From contig NZ_JACUUA010000032.1 of the NCBI RefSeq assembly GCF_014859565.1, forward strand, positions 1-26,202: DNA of 26,202 bases, given 5' to 3'. This stretch comes from Marinospirillum sp. GTDB taxonomy: Bacteria > Pseudomonadota > Gammaproteobacteria > Pseudomonadales > Halomonadaceae. The notes under the pieces were generated by a model that made no database searches, was not told where the DNA came from, and saw only the letters and a list, made by a program, of their open reading frames with translations. Numbering within the stretch: the stretch's first letter is position 1; each line of letters starts with the position of its first letter. The position numbers and the translations under genes are program-made. Shown in pieces: positions 1-7,890 of this stretch.

Positions 1-242
1 GCCAACCGCAGGATGCCAGTGAGTGAACCGGGAGGATTCAGTGCCTCACCCAGCTCATTCAGAATGGCACCTTCCACCGGACAGATGCTGGCACACTGAG
101 GATCAGGAAAAGCCTCGGCACACTCGGTACACAAGGACGGGTTGATCTCAAACTGCAGCTCATTCTGTGTAATGGCGTCATTCGGACAGACCATTTCACA
201 GGCGGTGCAGCTGACACAACTGGAGACAATTTCAAACGCCAT
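1..242 (-). CDS. fdxN: 2[4Fe-4S] ferredoxin next to nifB (FdxN-like), 3' end outside window
   Basis: This is a bacterial-type dicluster ferredoxin, cut by the window edge after about 80 codons. The first cluster motif is C9-x2-C12-x2-C15-x3-C19-P. The second is C38-x2-C41-x8-C50-x3-C54-P, and the longer x8 loop is typical of nif-associated ferredoxins. The ATG at 242 is preceded by GGAGG (249-253) that overlaps the end of nifB, so the two genes are translationally close and surely co-transcribed. In Azotobacter and relatives a ferredoxin directly after nifB is reported to donate electrons for NifB-cofactor synthesis, and I infer the same role here. The symbol rests on position and motif spacing, not on an alignment. 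The missing C-terminus could hold an extra domain. Confidence 0.85.
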   Translation of the reverse strand, partial: MAFEIVSSCVSCTACEMVCPNDAITQNELQFEINPSLCTECAEAFPDPQCASICPVEGAILNELGEALNPPGSLTGILRL

Positions 243-253
243 GGTTCACCTCC

Positions 254-1735
254 TCAAGCGGACTGCAGGCGGGGTTGTGCGGTGTGCAACTGCCCTTGCT
301 GTTGCAGCTGTTGGTACACAGCCCGTACCGCATCTTCGATCACTTCCATTGCATGTTCACCATCCGGCTGGATACCGGCTGCTTCCAGCGCACTCCAGGG
401 TTCATAACCCACTTTGGAGCAGAGCAGCACTTCACAATCCTGCAACTGATGAATAATGGCATCCAGCACCGTTTCGCCGTCATCTCCACAGCTGGAGCCA
501 CCTTCACAATAAGGCTTGTCCACCTTGCGATGACCAATAAACCGTACACCCCGAACACTGGCCTCATACACCAGAAACTCGGTGGCATGACCAAAATGCT
601 GGTTGATGATGCCGCCACCCTTGGTTGCCACGGCCATTTTTACCGGGCGGGAATCACTTTTCACCTCGGGCACCACAGCAGCCTGACGCTGACTGTTCAG
701 CTGCTCCAACAGTTGTTTCTGCACTTCTGCACGCTGCACCATAGCGGCTTCATAATCCACTTCCAGGCTTTCAATCTTATCCAGAGTGAATTCTTCACCC
801 CGGTCTTCACCCAGCATACCCACCGCATCAGCACGGCACTGGCGGCAATGGCGCATCATGTTCATATCACCGGCACAGGCATCCTGTATGGCTTCCAGCT
901 CGGCAGCTGTGGGTTCACGCTGACCGGTCAGGCCAAAGTAGGTGCCGTGTTCTGCTTCGGCAATAATCGGCATCACATTGTGCAGAAACGCGCCTTTTTC
1001 TTTAACAATCCGTGATACTTCGATCAGATGCTGATCGTTGATACCGGGGATCAGTACTGAGTTAACCTTGACCAGAATGCCTTTGGCAATCAGCATTTCC
1101 AGCCCTTTCTGTTGTTGCTCAATCAGAATACGTGCCGCCTCAACACCACGAATTCGGCGGTTTTCCCAGAAAATCCACGGATAAATCCGGGCACCAATTT
1201 CCGGGTCAACACAGTTGATGGTGACGGTGACATGATCAATGTTGTGCTGACTGATTTCTTCCACACATTCCGGCAGGTTCAGACCATTGGTGGACACACA
1301 GAGTTTGATGTCCGGTGCTTCTTTGGTCAGACGACGGAAGGTTTCAAAGGTACGTTGTGGATTGGCTAGTGGGTCACCGGGGCCGGCAATACCCAACACC
1401 GACATCTGCGGGATGGCGGCAGCCACAGCCTTGACCTTTTTTACTGCCTGCGGTGGGGTGAGTACTTCGGATACCACACCGGGACGGGACTCGTTGCTGC
1501 AGTCGTATTTGCGGTTGCAGTAGTTGCACTGGATATTGCAAGCCGGTGCCACTGCCACATGCATTCGTGCAAAGTAGTGATGCGCCTGCTCAGAAAAGCA
1601 GGGGTGGTTGGCCACCTTGTCACGAATGGATTGTGGCAGATGCTCCTGGCTGGCAGCACTGCTGCCACAACCACTGGATGCACAACCCCCGGCACTGGAT
1701 TCAGTTTTTTCATTATTCAGAACAGGCAGCTTCAC
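254..1735 (-). CDS. nifB: NifB, radical-SAM FeMo-cofactor precursor synthase
   Basis: NifB fuses iron-sulfur units and inserts a SAM-derived carbide to make NifB-co, the 8Fe core of the FeMo-cofactor. The 493-residue protein has the radical-SAM motif C66-x3-C70-x2-C73 (CNIQCNYC) in the first third. After about residue 365 it has a NifX/NafY-like domain with the QHFGHATEF stretch, the usual two-domain gammaproteobacterial form of normal length. The start is a GTG at 1735. A GAGGA lies about 8 bases upstream, there is no in-frame ATG before the upstream stop, and N-terminal Gly/Cys-rich residues fit the family. It lies 165 bp after nifA on the same strand with its own NifA site and a -24/-12-like promoter, and continues into the ferredoxin gene. 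Confidence 0.97.
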   Translation of the reverse strand: MKLPVLNNEKTESSAGGCASSGCGSSAASQEHLPQSIRDKVANHPCFSEQAHHYFARMHVAVAPACNIQCNYCNRKYDCSNESRPGVVSEVLTPPQAVKKVKAVAAAIPQMSVLGIAGPGDPLANPQRTFETFRRLTKEAPDIKLCVSTNGLNLPECVEEISQHNIDHVTVTINCVDPEIGARIYPWIFWENRRIRGVEAARILIEQQQKGLEMLIAKGILVKVNSVLIPGINDQHLIEVSRIVKEKGAFLHNVMPIIAEAEHGTYFGLTGQREPTAAELEAIQDACAGDMNMMRHCRQCRADAVGMLGEDRGEEFTLDKIESLEVDYEAAMVQRAEVQKQLLEQLNSQRQAAVVPEVKSDSRPVKMAVATKGGGIINQHFGHATEFLVYEASVRGVRFIGHRKVDKPYCEGGSSCGDDGETVLDAIIHQLQDCEVLLCSKVGYEPWSALEAAGIQPDGEHAMEVIEDAVRAVYQQLQQQGQLHTAQPRLQSA

Positions 1736-1771
1736 GGTCAGTTCCTCATCATCAGGTTCACTGGCGGTATC

Positions 1772-1786
1772 GCAAGTTTCATACCT
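1772..1786 (-). promoter_or_regulatory. Candidate sigma-54 promoter of nifB
   Basis: Read on the minus strand, this is AGGTATGAAACTTGC, with the required GG-N10-GC spacing and a good -12 half (TTGC). The -24 half (AGGTAT) departs from the TGGCAC consensus. It lies about 25 bases upstream of the expected nifB leader and about 60 bp downstream of a perfect NifA site, which makes it believable despite the weak -24 box. Confidence 0.6.
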
Positions 1787-1848
1787 ACTCGTGAAAAATT
1801 ATTTAACTCACTGTTTCTAAAGCTTTAATCTAGTAGCGCCAAAAAGAT

Positions 1849-1864
1849 TGTCAGTTATACGACA
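1849..1864. promoter_or_regulatory. NifA upstream activator site for nifB
   Basis: Perfect TGT-N10-ACA (TGT, CAGTTATACG, ACA) in the nifA-nifB gap, about 63 bp upstream of the candidate -24 element. That is slightly close but within the working range for an enhancer-type activator. The motif is palindromic, so it has no strand. Confidence 0.75.
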
Positions 1865-1900
1865 GGTTCCAGAACAGCGGATGTCGGACTTGTGACCAAA

Positions 1901-3472
1901 TCAGATTTGTTTAACCCGGATATTCAGTGTCTGGATACGATAGGCAATCTGCCGAGGTGTCATGTTCAGCAGTCGTGCTGCCTTGGCTTGCACCCAACCC
2001 GCCTGTTCCAGCGCAGCAATCACCCGCTCACGCTCATCCAGATTTTCATCCGCCAGATCAATCTGCCCACCGTGAGAGCCAGTCACCCGCTCCTCAATAC
2101 CGGTCAGTAACACCTGATCCCGATCAATCATGCCATCAGAGGACATCACTGCTGCCCGCTCCAGACAGTTTTCCAGCTCCCGCACGTTGCCTGGCCAGCT
2201 GTGGTGCATCAATACCCGCAAAGCAGCATCACTGATGCTGAGTTCACGCTCCTGTGCTGTAGCAATTTTCTGCAGCAGGAAGTGGGCAATTTCGGGGACA
2301 TCCTCCAGCCGCTCCCGCAGGGTTGGCATAAAAATTGGCATCACATTCAGGCGATAATAAAGATCCTCACGGAAAGCCCCATCTTCCACATCGGCTTCCA
2401 GATCCCGGTGAGTGGCAGCCACCACCCGTACGTTCACCTTGATGCTGCGGTTGCCACCCACCCGCTCCAGCTCACCTTCTTGTAATACCCGCAGCAGTTT
2501 GGCCTGAAATCCGGGTGAAACTTCACCTATCTCATCTAAAAATAGAGTGCCCTTGTCAGCCTGTTCAAAACGCCCCTGACGCAGAGATATAGCACCGGTA
2601 AAAGCTCCTTTTTCATGCCCGAAGAGTTCTGATTCCAGCAGGTTTTCCGGCAGGGCTGCACAGTTGAGTTTGACAAAAGGGCCACGCGCCCGCGGGGAGT
2701 TGTAATGGATGGCGTTGGCAATCAGCTCCTTACCTGTTCCGGTTTCACCGCGAATCAGCACCGTGGTATTCCATTTGGCTACCTGACGCACCTGCTCAAA
2801 AACCTGACGCATGGGAAAAGAGTGACCAATAATGTTGTCAAAACCGAACTGGCCACGCACTGTGCGTTTTAGTTCATCCCGTTCATCTTTGAGGGCACGG
2901 CGCTCACTTTCCACTTCCCAGGCCAGACGTACAGTCTGACCAATCAGGTTGGCGACCATTTCCAGAAAACGGGCACGTTCACCCAACAACTCCTTCTGAG
3001 AGCTGCTGGGCTGGGCTGCAAAAACACCCAGCACTTCATCACCACTGCGAATCGGTACACCAACAAATGGACGTTGTGGATCATAAATCCCCAGTCGACC
3101 CAGAAAACGGGAGTCATCAGTGATTCGGTGCAGGATCAGGCTTTTGCCCTGTTTTAACACTTCACCGATAATGCCTTCACCCGACTGATAACGGATATCA
3201 CCCGCTGTCAGCTCAGGAACACCACGCAGCGCATACACAACCAGCTCATCTTTTTCCGGCGGCACCAATGCCACCAAACCCCGTTCCAGTCCAACCCGTT
3301 GATCCAGCACTTCCAGCACCCGGCTGAGGGTTCCTTGCAGGTTGAGTGATTCGGACAGCACCTGACTAACCTGAAACAAAGTCTCCAGCTCACCGACCAG
3401 AATGGCCTGCAGCATTTCCGGAGCCAGGGCTTCTGTTGTTTCTTCTGTTTTAAACGCGTCTGAGTCATACAT
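1901..3472 (-). CDS. nifA: NifA, sigma-54-dependent activator of nif genes
   Basis: NifA is the enhancer-binding ATPase that opens sigma-54 promoters of nif operons. The 523-residue order is a GAF sensor domain (about 30-185) and a linker. The AAA+ domain follows, with Walker A GETGTGKE at 242-249, the sigma-54 contact loop GAFTGA at 289-294 and Walker B GTLFLDEIGE near 308-317. A Fis-type helix-turn-helix lies near 495-515. Between the AAA+ and DNA-binding parts there is no C-x4-C pair, so this is the kind that is not itself oxygen-sensitive and is controlled by NifL. The start overlaps the end of nifL by 8 bp and has a poor ribosome site, implying translational coupling and matched NifL:NifA amounts. 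Confidence 0.97.
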   Translation of the reverse strand: MYDSDAFKTEETTEALAPEMLQAILVGELETLFQVSQVLSESLNLQGTLSRVLEVLDQRVGLERGLVALVPPEKDELVVYALRGVPELTAGDIRYQSGEGIIGEVLKQGKSLILHRITDDSRFLGRLGIYDPQRPFVGVPIRSGDEVLGVFAAQPSSSQKELLGERARFLEMVANLIGQTVRLAWEVESERRALKDERDELKRTVRGQFGFDNIIGHSFPMRQVFEQVRQVAKWNTTVLIRGETGTGKELIANAIHYNSPRARGPFVKLNCAALPENLLESELFGHEKGAFTGAISLRQGRFEQADKGTLFLDEIGEVSPGFQAKLLRVLQEGELERVGGNRSIKVNVRVVAATHRDLEADVEDGAFREDLYYRLNVMPIFMPTLRERLEDVPEIAHFLLQKIATAQERELSISDAALRVLMHHSWPGNVRELENCLERAAVMSSDGMIDRDQVLLTGIEERVTGSHGGQIDLADENLDERERVIAALEQAGWVQAKAARLLNMTPRQIAYRIQTLNIRVKQI

Positions 3473-5003
3473 AAGGAATCAACACCTTGATTACACAGCC
3501 ATGAGTCAGATCAGGATCAATTTCCATCAATCCCTGATGACTATTCACTATATCCTGCGCCAGAGTCAGCCCCATACCCAGATGCCCTTTGCCGGACGAG
3601 CGTGTGGTGTAAAAAGGCTCAAAAACCTTGAGTTGATCCTGTGAAGGAATGCCGGGTCCGGAGTCTTCCACACGGATTTCAACAGCTTCTTCAAGCGAGC
3701 GGGTAGTCACCCGGATTTCACGCACAGATCCCTTGTGATCCTTGAGAGCATCTATGGCGTTATCCAGCAGTTGTTTGAACAGCGTCACCAATCCGGTGGG
3801 TTTGCCCTGAATGCTGGGCAGTTGGTTTTCCGGTTGCCAATCCACGGTGATACCCGCTGCCAGCAGGCGAGGTGTCAGCAGGCTGAGTGTATTTTTTAAC
3901 AGGTCATTGATATTCACCACTTGGGTGGCTTCTTCTGTGGGAGCAGGAATACAGGACTGCAGCATATCCAGTGCCTGGCGTCCGGCCTGCTGCACTTCAC
4001 CCAGCAACTTAAGCAACCCGTCTGCATCATTGTTGTTGCGACGCTCGACCAACCGGGCAGCGGCATTAATCAGATTGAGCGGGCTTTCCAGTTGATATAT
4101 GGCCCCGGAAAGCGCTTCTCGTACACTTTGCACCCGCTCCCTTTCTGCCAGTAATGCCTGCAGGCTGCTGAGGCGCAGCTGGCTCTGCTGGTTTTTAAGA
4201 CTGGTAATGTCCTGCAGGGTGATCAGCAGGTAGTGGTTACTCTGGTTGTGAAAATACCCATCTGCACTGGTATCTTTTTCTTCTATTAATGAACCACTGC
4301 AACTGAACCACAGGGGTGATCCCAGCTGACTGGATTCCATGGTGATTTCCAATGCTGGAAAACCCTGGGTTCTAGCTTTGTCCGACTGAAAATGATTGGG
4401 CCATTGTTGTGTTAATGCCGCCAGCAGCTGATTCAACGGGTCATTTTTTAATCTCAGCTGCAGGGCTTTGTAACTGCGATTACTGAGCACTGCCTGCTGT
4501 TGCTGATTGATCAGCACCATCGCCACCTGTGCGGCATCCACGGCAGATTCAATCAGTGCACGCTGGTTGATCAGCTCATGTTCCAGTTGATGCACTTCCG
4601 TGACATCCCGATGTAATCCGAGATAGTGAGTGGTTTCACGCGCTGCATTTAATACCGGGGTAATGGTGATATCCGCCAGATAACGACTGCCATTCTTGCG
4701 GCGATTGACCAGCAAGCCGTTCCAGGACTCTCCAGCATTCAGCCTGGCCCACAGGCTTTCATACACCAGTCTGGGAGTTACCTTGTACGAGAGGATAGAT
4801 TGGTTACGCCCCACCAGTTCAGCGGCATCGTAACCTGTCACCTGCTCAAAACAGGGGTTGGCATAAACAATGCGGGCACGGGTGTCGGTAATGCTGATTG
4901 CAATGGCAGCCTGTTCCACCGCCAGTCGGAAGATCTCCGGCGGAAGGGTTTCTGCGGCTGTTTTCAGCTCCATTGCCATGGATAGATCACCGGATTCGCA
5001 CAT
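3465..5003 (-). CDS. nifL: NifL, redox- and nitrogen-sensing anti-activator of NifA
   Basis: NifL binds NifA and blocks it under oxygen, fixed nitrogen or low energy. The 512-residue protein has a PAS domain (about 25-135, the FAD-binding one in the family), a second PAS-like region (about 145-270) and a helical linker. A GHKL ATP-binding domain follows, with N-box LLDNAIDAL (412-420), G1 DSGPGI (447-452) and G2 GHLGMGL (473-479). In the H-box region the sequence reads IYQLESPLNLI, and I see no phosphorylatable histidine, consistent with control by protein contact instead of phosphotransfer. The ATG at 5003 has AGGAG 7 bases upstream, preferred over the internal ATGs 8 and 10 codons later. 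A strong sigma-54 promoter lies about 35 bases upstream. Confidence 0.95.
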   Translation of the reverse strand: MCESGDLSMAMELKTAAETLPPEIFRLAVEQAAIAISITDTRARIVYANPCFEQVTGYDAAELVGRNQSILSYKVTPRLVYESLWARLNAGESWNGLLVNRRKNGSRYLADITITPVLNAARETTHYLGLHRDVTEVHQLEHELINQRALIESAVDAAQVAMVLINQQQQAVLSNRSYKALQLRLKNDPLNQLLAALTQQWPNHFQSDKARTQGFPALEITMESSQLGSPLWFSCSGSLIEEKDTSADGYFHNQSNHYLLITLQDITSLKNQQSQLRLSSLQALLAERERVQSVREALSGAIYQLESPLNLINAAARLVERRNNNDADGLLKLLGEVQQAGRQALDMLQSCIPAPTEEATQVVNINDLLKNTLSLLTPRLLAAGITVDWQPENQLPSIQGKPTGLVTLFKQLLDNAIDALKDHKGSVREIRVTTRSLEEAVEIRVEDSGPGIPSQDQLKVFEPFYTTRSSGKGHLGMGLTLAQDIVNSHQGLMEIDPDLTHGCVIKVLIPYV

Positions 5004-5036
5004 GTCTGAACTCCTGATTGGCTTTGTCGTCTTCCA

Positions 5037-5052
5037 TGCAATAGGCGTACCA
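5037..5052 (-). promoter_or_regulatory. Sigma-54 promoter of nifLA
   Basis: The minus strand reads TGGTACGCCTATTGCA. This nearly matches the -24/-12 consensus TGGCACG-N4-TTGCA, with exact GG-N10-GC spacing. A start point about 12 bases beyond the GC would give a leader of about 23 bases before nifL. The nearby TGT-N10-ACA suggests that NifA activates its own operon. I see no clear NtrC site. Confidence 0.8.
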
Positions 5053-5108
5053 GTGTCTTACAAACGCTGTTTCTTCATGTTCCAGTCAAATTTGTACTGC
5101 TGATGTTT

Positions 5109-5124
5109 TGTTGTGTTTGCTACA
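5109..5124. promoter_or_regulatory. NifA upstream activator site shared by nifLA and rnf
   Basis: Perfect TGT-N10-ACA (TGT, TGTGTTTGCT, ACA). Its edge is about 57 bp from the nifL -24 element on one side and about 74 bp from the rnf -24 element on the other. It is the only perfect match I found between the two genes, so one enhancer probably serves both directions. Confidence 0.75.
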
Positions 5125-5162
5125 AAAATGCCCCGTTTAGCATCTCAGGAACAGCTTTTTAC

Positions 5163-5190
5163 CTGCTGCTGCACTGTAAAACAGCAGCAG
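5163..5190. repeat. Perfect 9-bp inverted repeat between NifA site and rnf promoter
   Basis: CTGCTGCTG (5163-5171) is repeated in reverse complement as CAGCAGCAG (5182-5190), separated by 10 bases that contain a small CTGT-AAA-ACAG dyad. It ends 8 bp before the rnf -24 element and lies upstream of the predicted transcript start. It is therefore better placed to be a DNA site (operator or bending site) than an RNA structure. Trinucleotide repetition could also produce it by chance. Confidence 0.55.
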
Positions 5191-5197
5191 AATCCCA

Positions 5198-5213
5198 TGG
5201 CACAGTCCTTGCT
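5198..5213 (+). promoter_or_regulatory. Sigma-54 promoter of the rnf operon
   Basis: TGGCACAGTCCTTGCT is a full match to the -24/-12 consensus with GG-N10-GC spacing. The predicted transcript would start near 5224 and give a leader of about 40 bases before rnfA. A perfect NifA site lies about 74 bp upstream. Confidence 0.9.
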
Positions 5214-5262
5214 GAATCCTCCCATACCGGATCCTGAAAACCAGAATCAAGCGGAGCACACC

Positions 5263-5838
5263 ATGTCGGATTATTTTTTATTGCTGGTTTCCACAGCCTT
5301 GGTCAACAACGTCATTTTGATCAAGTTTCTTGGCCTCTGCCCGCTGATGGGGGTGTCCACCAAGATGGATGGAGCGCTGGGCATGGGGTTAGCCACCACC
5401 TTTGTACTGACCTTGGCAGCAGCGGCCAGTTGGATGCTGGAGAACTGGTTACTGCAACCTATGGGGCTGGAATACCTACGGATTCTCTCTTTTATCCTGG
5501 TGATTGCCACAGTGGTGCAGTTCACCGAAATGCTGATTCGCAAGATGAGCCCACCGCTTTATCAGATTCTGGGGATTTATCTGCCTTTGATCACCACTAA
5601 CTGTGCCGTGCTGGGGGTTGCCCTGCTGAATGTGCAGGATGGCAACAGTTTTATCCAGAGCCTGATGTTTGGTTTTGGTTCTGCCTTGGGTTTTACGCTG
5701 GTACTGGTAATTTTTGCCGGTTTGCGTGAACGCTTGGCAGTGCTGCAGGTGCCTGCCCTGTATCAGGGTGCTCCCATTGCTTTTATTGTTGCCGGGTTGT
5801 TATCGGTGGCGTTTATGGGTTTTGCCGGTCTGGCCTGA
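5263..5838 (+). CDS. rnfA: RnfA, membrane subunit of the Rnf electron-transport complex
   Basis: RnfA is an integral inner-membrane subunit of Rnf, which uses the ion gradient to push electrons from NADH towards low-potential ferredoxin or flavodoxin, in diazotrophs for nitrogenase. The 191-residue protein is almost entirely hydrophobic (about six membrane segments), begins with the family pattern [21 protein letters not shown] and carries a second conserved cysteine in ITTNCAVLG. The chosen ATG (5263) follows GGAG at 5252-5255 and gives the usual family length. An in-frame ATG at 5113 would add 50 residues, but it would put the start upstream of the sigma-54 promoter, so it is rejected. It is first in a tight seven-gene operon. 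Confidence 0.93.
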   Translation: MSDYFLLLVSTALVNNVILIKFLGLCPLMGVSTKMDGALGMGLATTFVLTLAAAASWMLENWLLQPMGLEYLRILSFILVIATVVQFTEMLIRKMSPPLYQILGIYLPLITTNCAVLGVALLNVQDGNSFIQSLMFGFGSALGFTLVLVIFAGLRERLAVLQVPALYQGAPIAFIVAGLLSVAFMGFAGLA

Positions 5839-5877
5839 TTCTGAAGACCCGTCCGATTTTAAAGAGGAGTTGCCAAA

Positions 5878-6402
5878 ATGCTGATGTCTGTTTTGCCTCT
5901 GACACTGCTGGGTGGTGTGCTGGGATTCCTACTTGGAGTTGCATCCCGTGTGCTGAAAGTGGAACGCAGCAATGTTGCTGAAGAAATTGAACAGCTGCTG
6001 CCCGGCACCCAGTGTGGTCAGTGTGGCAACCCCAGTTGTGGTGCTGCTGCTGAAGCGGTGGCAGCCGGTGATCTACCGGCGACCTTCTGTCCTCCTGGTG
6101 GTAAGGCTGTTGCTGAAGCCATTGCCGCCCGGCTGGGCATTCCGCTGGATTTGAGTGGTATGTGTGATGAAGGCCCAAAAGTGGCCCGTGTGGATGAGTC
6201 CCTTTGTATCGGTTGTACCCGCTGCATCAAGATCTGCCCTACCGATGCCATTCTCGGTTCAGCCAAACATTTGCATGTTGTTTTTGCGGAAGCCTGTACC
6301 GCCTGCGGTAAGTGTGAGGCAGTTTGCCCCACTGAATGCATTCGGCTGGAGCCGGTGGCACCGACTCTGCAAACCTGGAGCTGGAGCCAGCCCGCGTTAT
6401 AA
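5878..6402 (+). CDS. rnfB: RnfB, iron-sulfur subunit of Rnf
   Basis: RnfB passes electrons between the Rnf core and soluble ferredoxin. The 174-residue protein has an N-terminal membrane anchor (about 4-22). A four-cysteine domain follows (C46, C49, C54, C71; family [4Fe-4S] domain). Two ferredoxin motifs come after it: C110-x2-C113-x2-C116-x3-C120-P and C140-x2-C143-x2-C146-x3-C150-P. The ATG has AGGAG 8 bases upstream. The gap to rnfA is 39 bp and to rnfC 21 bp, so co-transcription is expected. Length and cysteine layout are normal for proteobacterial RnfB/RsxB. Confidence 0.95.
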   Translation: MLMSVLPLTLLGGVLGFLLGVASRVLKVERSNVAEEIEQLLPGTQCGQCGNPSCGAAAEAVAAGDLPATFCPPGGKAVAEAIAARLGIPLDLSGMCDEGPKVARVDESLCIGCTRCIKICPTDAILGSAKHLHVVFAEACTACGKCEAVCPTECIRLEPVAPTLQTWSWSQPAL

Positions 6403-6423
6403 CCCCGGATCAGGAGTTACAGC

Positions 6424-7890
6424 ATGTTTAAAAAATCCATTCGTGGCGGTGTGCATCCCGCAGATCACAAGGCATTAAGCAGTGATTGCAAAATTCGCCA
6501 CTTTCCTGCCGGTGAACAACTCCATGTTTCACTGCAACAGCATCTGGGTGCACCCTCCACACCAGTGGTTAAAGTAGGTGATTCGGTGCTTAAGGGGCAG
6601 TTGATTGGTGCCAGTCAGGGGCATATTTCAGCACCGGTTCATGCCCCGGTTTCCGGTCGAATTGTGGCTTTGGCAGAACAAACCGCCCCCCATCCCTCCG
6701 GTTTGCCGGTATTGGTGCTGACACTGGAAAATGACCAGCAACACCGCTGGGCAGAAATGGACGTTGTTGCTGATCCTTTTGCCTTGCAACCGGAAGAAGT
6801 CTGTCTGAGAGTGGGCGCGGCCGGAATTGTTGGTTTGGGTGGCGCAACTTTTCCTGCGGCAGTGAAGCTGGGACTGAGTTTAAAAACTGGTGTGGATACA
6901 CTGATTTTAAATGGTGGTGAGTGTGAACCCTATTTAACCTGTGATGACCGGCTGATGCGTGAAGCGGCGGATGAAATCATCAAGGGTGCCCTGCTGATGC
7001 AACATGCTGTACAGGCCAGACAGGTTCTGATTGGCATTGAGGATAATAAACCCGAAGCACTGGACGCCATGCAGCATGCGGCGGCAGGTACAGGCATTGA
7101 GATCAGATCTGTACCCAGTCGTTATCCCATGGGTTCGGAAAAACAACTGGTACAACAACTGACCGGCAAAGAACTACCCGCCATGAGCCGCGCCGCGGAT
7201 TCCGGTCTGGTGGTACACAATGTTGCCACTGCACGGGCTGTTTATCAGGCTTTGTTTCTGGGGCGGCCTTTGATTTCCCGCGTGGTTACGCTCAGTGGTG
7301 GTGCCGTGACTCACCCTGGTAACTGGGAAGTACCACTGGGCACTCTGGCCAGTGATTTTCTTAACCGCGCCAGTGGTTTTGATTCAACACCTGCACGCCT
7401 GATCATGGGTGGCCCGATGATGGGCATTCAGTTACCCAACTTACACGTGCCGATTATCAAGGGTTCCAGCGGTATTCTGGCACTGACAGAAGACGAAATT
7501 CAGCAGAAGAATCCCAGCCCCTGTGTACGCTGCTCCAGCTGTATACGCAGCTGTCCTATGGGGTTATTACCACTGGAGATGGCAGCCAGTATCCGCAGTG
7601 GCAACCTCAAGGCCGCCAGCCAGCTTGGACTGAGTGACTGTGTCGGTTGCGGAGCCTGCAGCTACATCTGTCCATCCAGCATCCCACTGACCCACCTGTT
7701 TAATTATGCCAAAGGGGAAATTCATACCCAGCAAAAGGCAAAACAGAAAATGGAAGCCACTCGTGTGCTGGCACAAAGACGGGAAGTACGGCTGGAGCGT
7801 CAAGCCAGAGAGCGTGAAGAATTAATGGCAGCCCGCCGTGCTGCTGCCGCAAAAAAAGCTGCAGCAGAAGCTGAGGAGCAAACCTCATGA
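6424..7890 (+). CDS. rnfC: RnfC, NADH-oxidising peripheral subunit of Rnf
   Basis: RnfC is the soluble-face subunit thought to bind NADH and FMN and pass electrons through two [4Fe-4S] clusters. In 488 residues it shows an N-terminal barrel region with HAPVSGRIVAL (about 73-83), the nucleotide-binding GLGGATFPAAVKLG (137-150), and NGGECEPYLTCDDR (163-176). Cluster motifs lie at C367/370/373/377 and C406/409/412/416. The tail (about 435-485) is a charged Arg/Glu/Ala helix, much shorter than the long repeat tail of Escherichia coli RsxC. GGAG precedes the ATG. It overlaps rnfD by 4 bp (ATGA). Confidence 0.95.
   Translation: MFKKSIRGGVHPADHKALSSDCKIRHFPAGEQLHVSLQQHLGAPSTPVVKVGDSVLKGQLIGASQGHISAPVHAPVSGRIVALAEQTAPHPSGLPVLVLTLENDQQHRWAEMDVVADPFALQPEEVCLRVGAAGIVGLGGATFPAAVKLGLSLKTGVDTLILNGGECEPYLTCDDRLMREAADEIIKGALLMQHAVQARQVLIGIEDNKPEALDAMQHAAAGTGIEIRSVPSRYPMGSEKQLVQQLTGKELPAMSRAADSGLVVHNVATARAVYQALFLGRPLISRVVTLSGGAVTHPGNWEVPLGTLASDFLNRASGFDSTPARLIMGGPMMGIQLPNLHVPIIKGSSGILALTEDEIQQKNPSPCVRCSSCIRSCPMGLLPLEMAASIRSGNLKAASQLGLSDCVGCGACSYICPSSIPLTHLFNYAKGEIHTQQKAKQKMEATRVLAQRREVRLERQAREREELMAARRAAAAKKAAAEAEEQTS

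Noticed and set aside
5113..5262. Upstream in-frame start for rnfA
   Set aside because: It would put the start codon before the sigma-54 promoter at 5198-5213 and add unconserved residues; the ATG at 5263 has a ribosome site.
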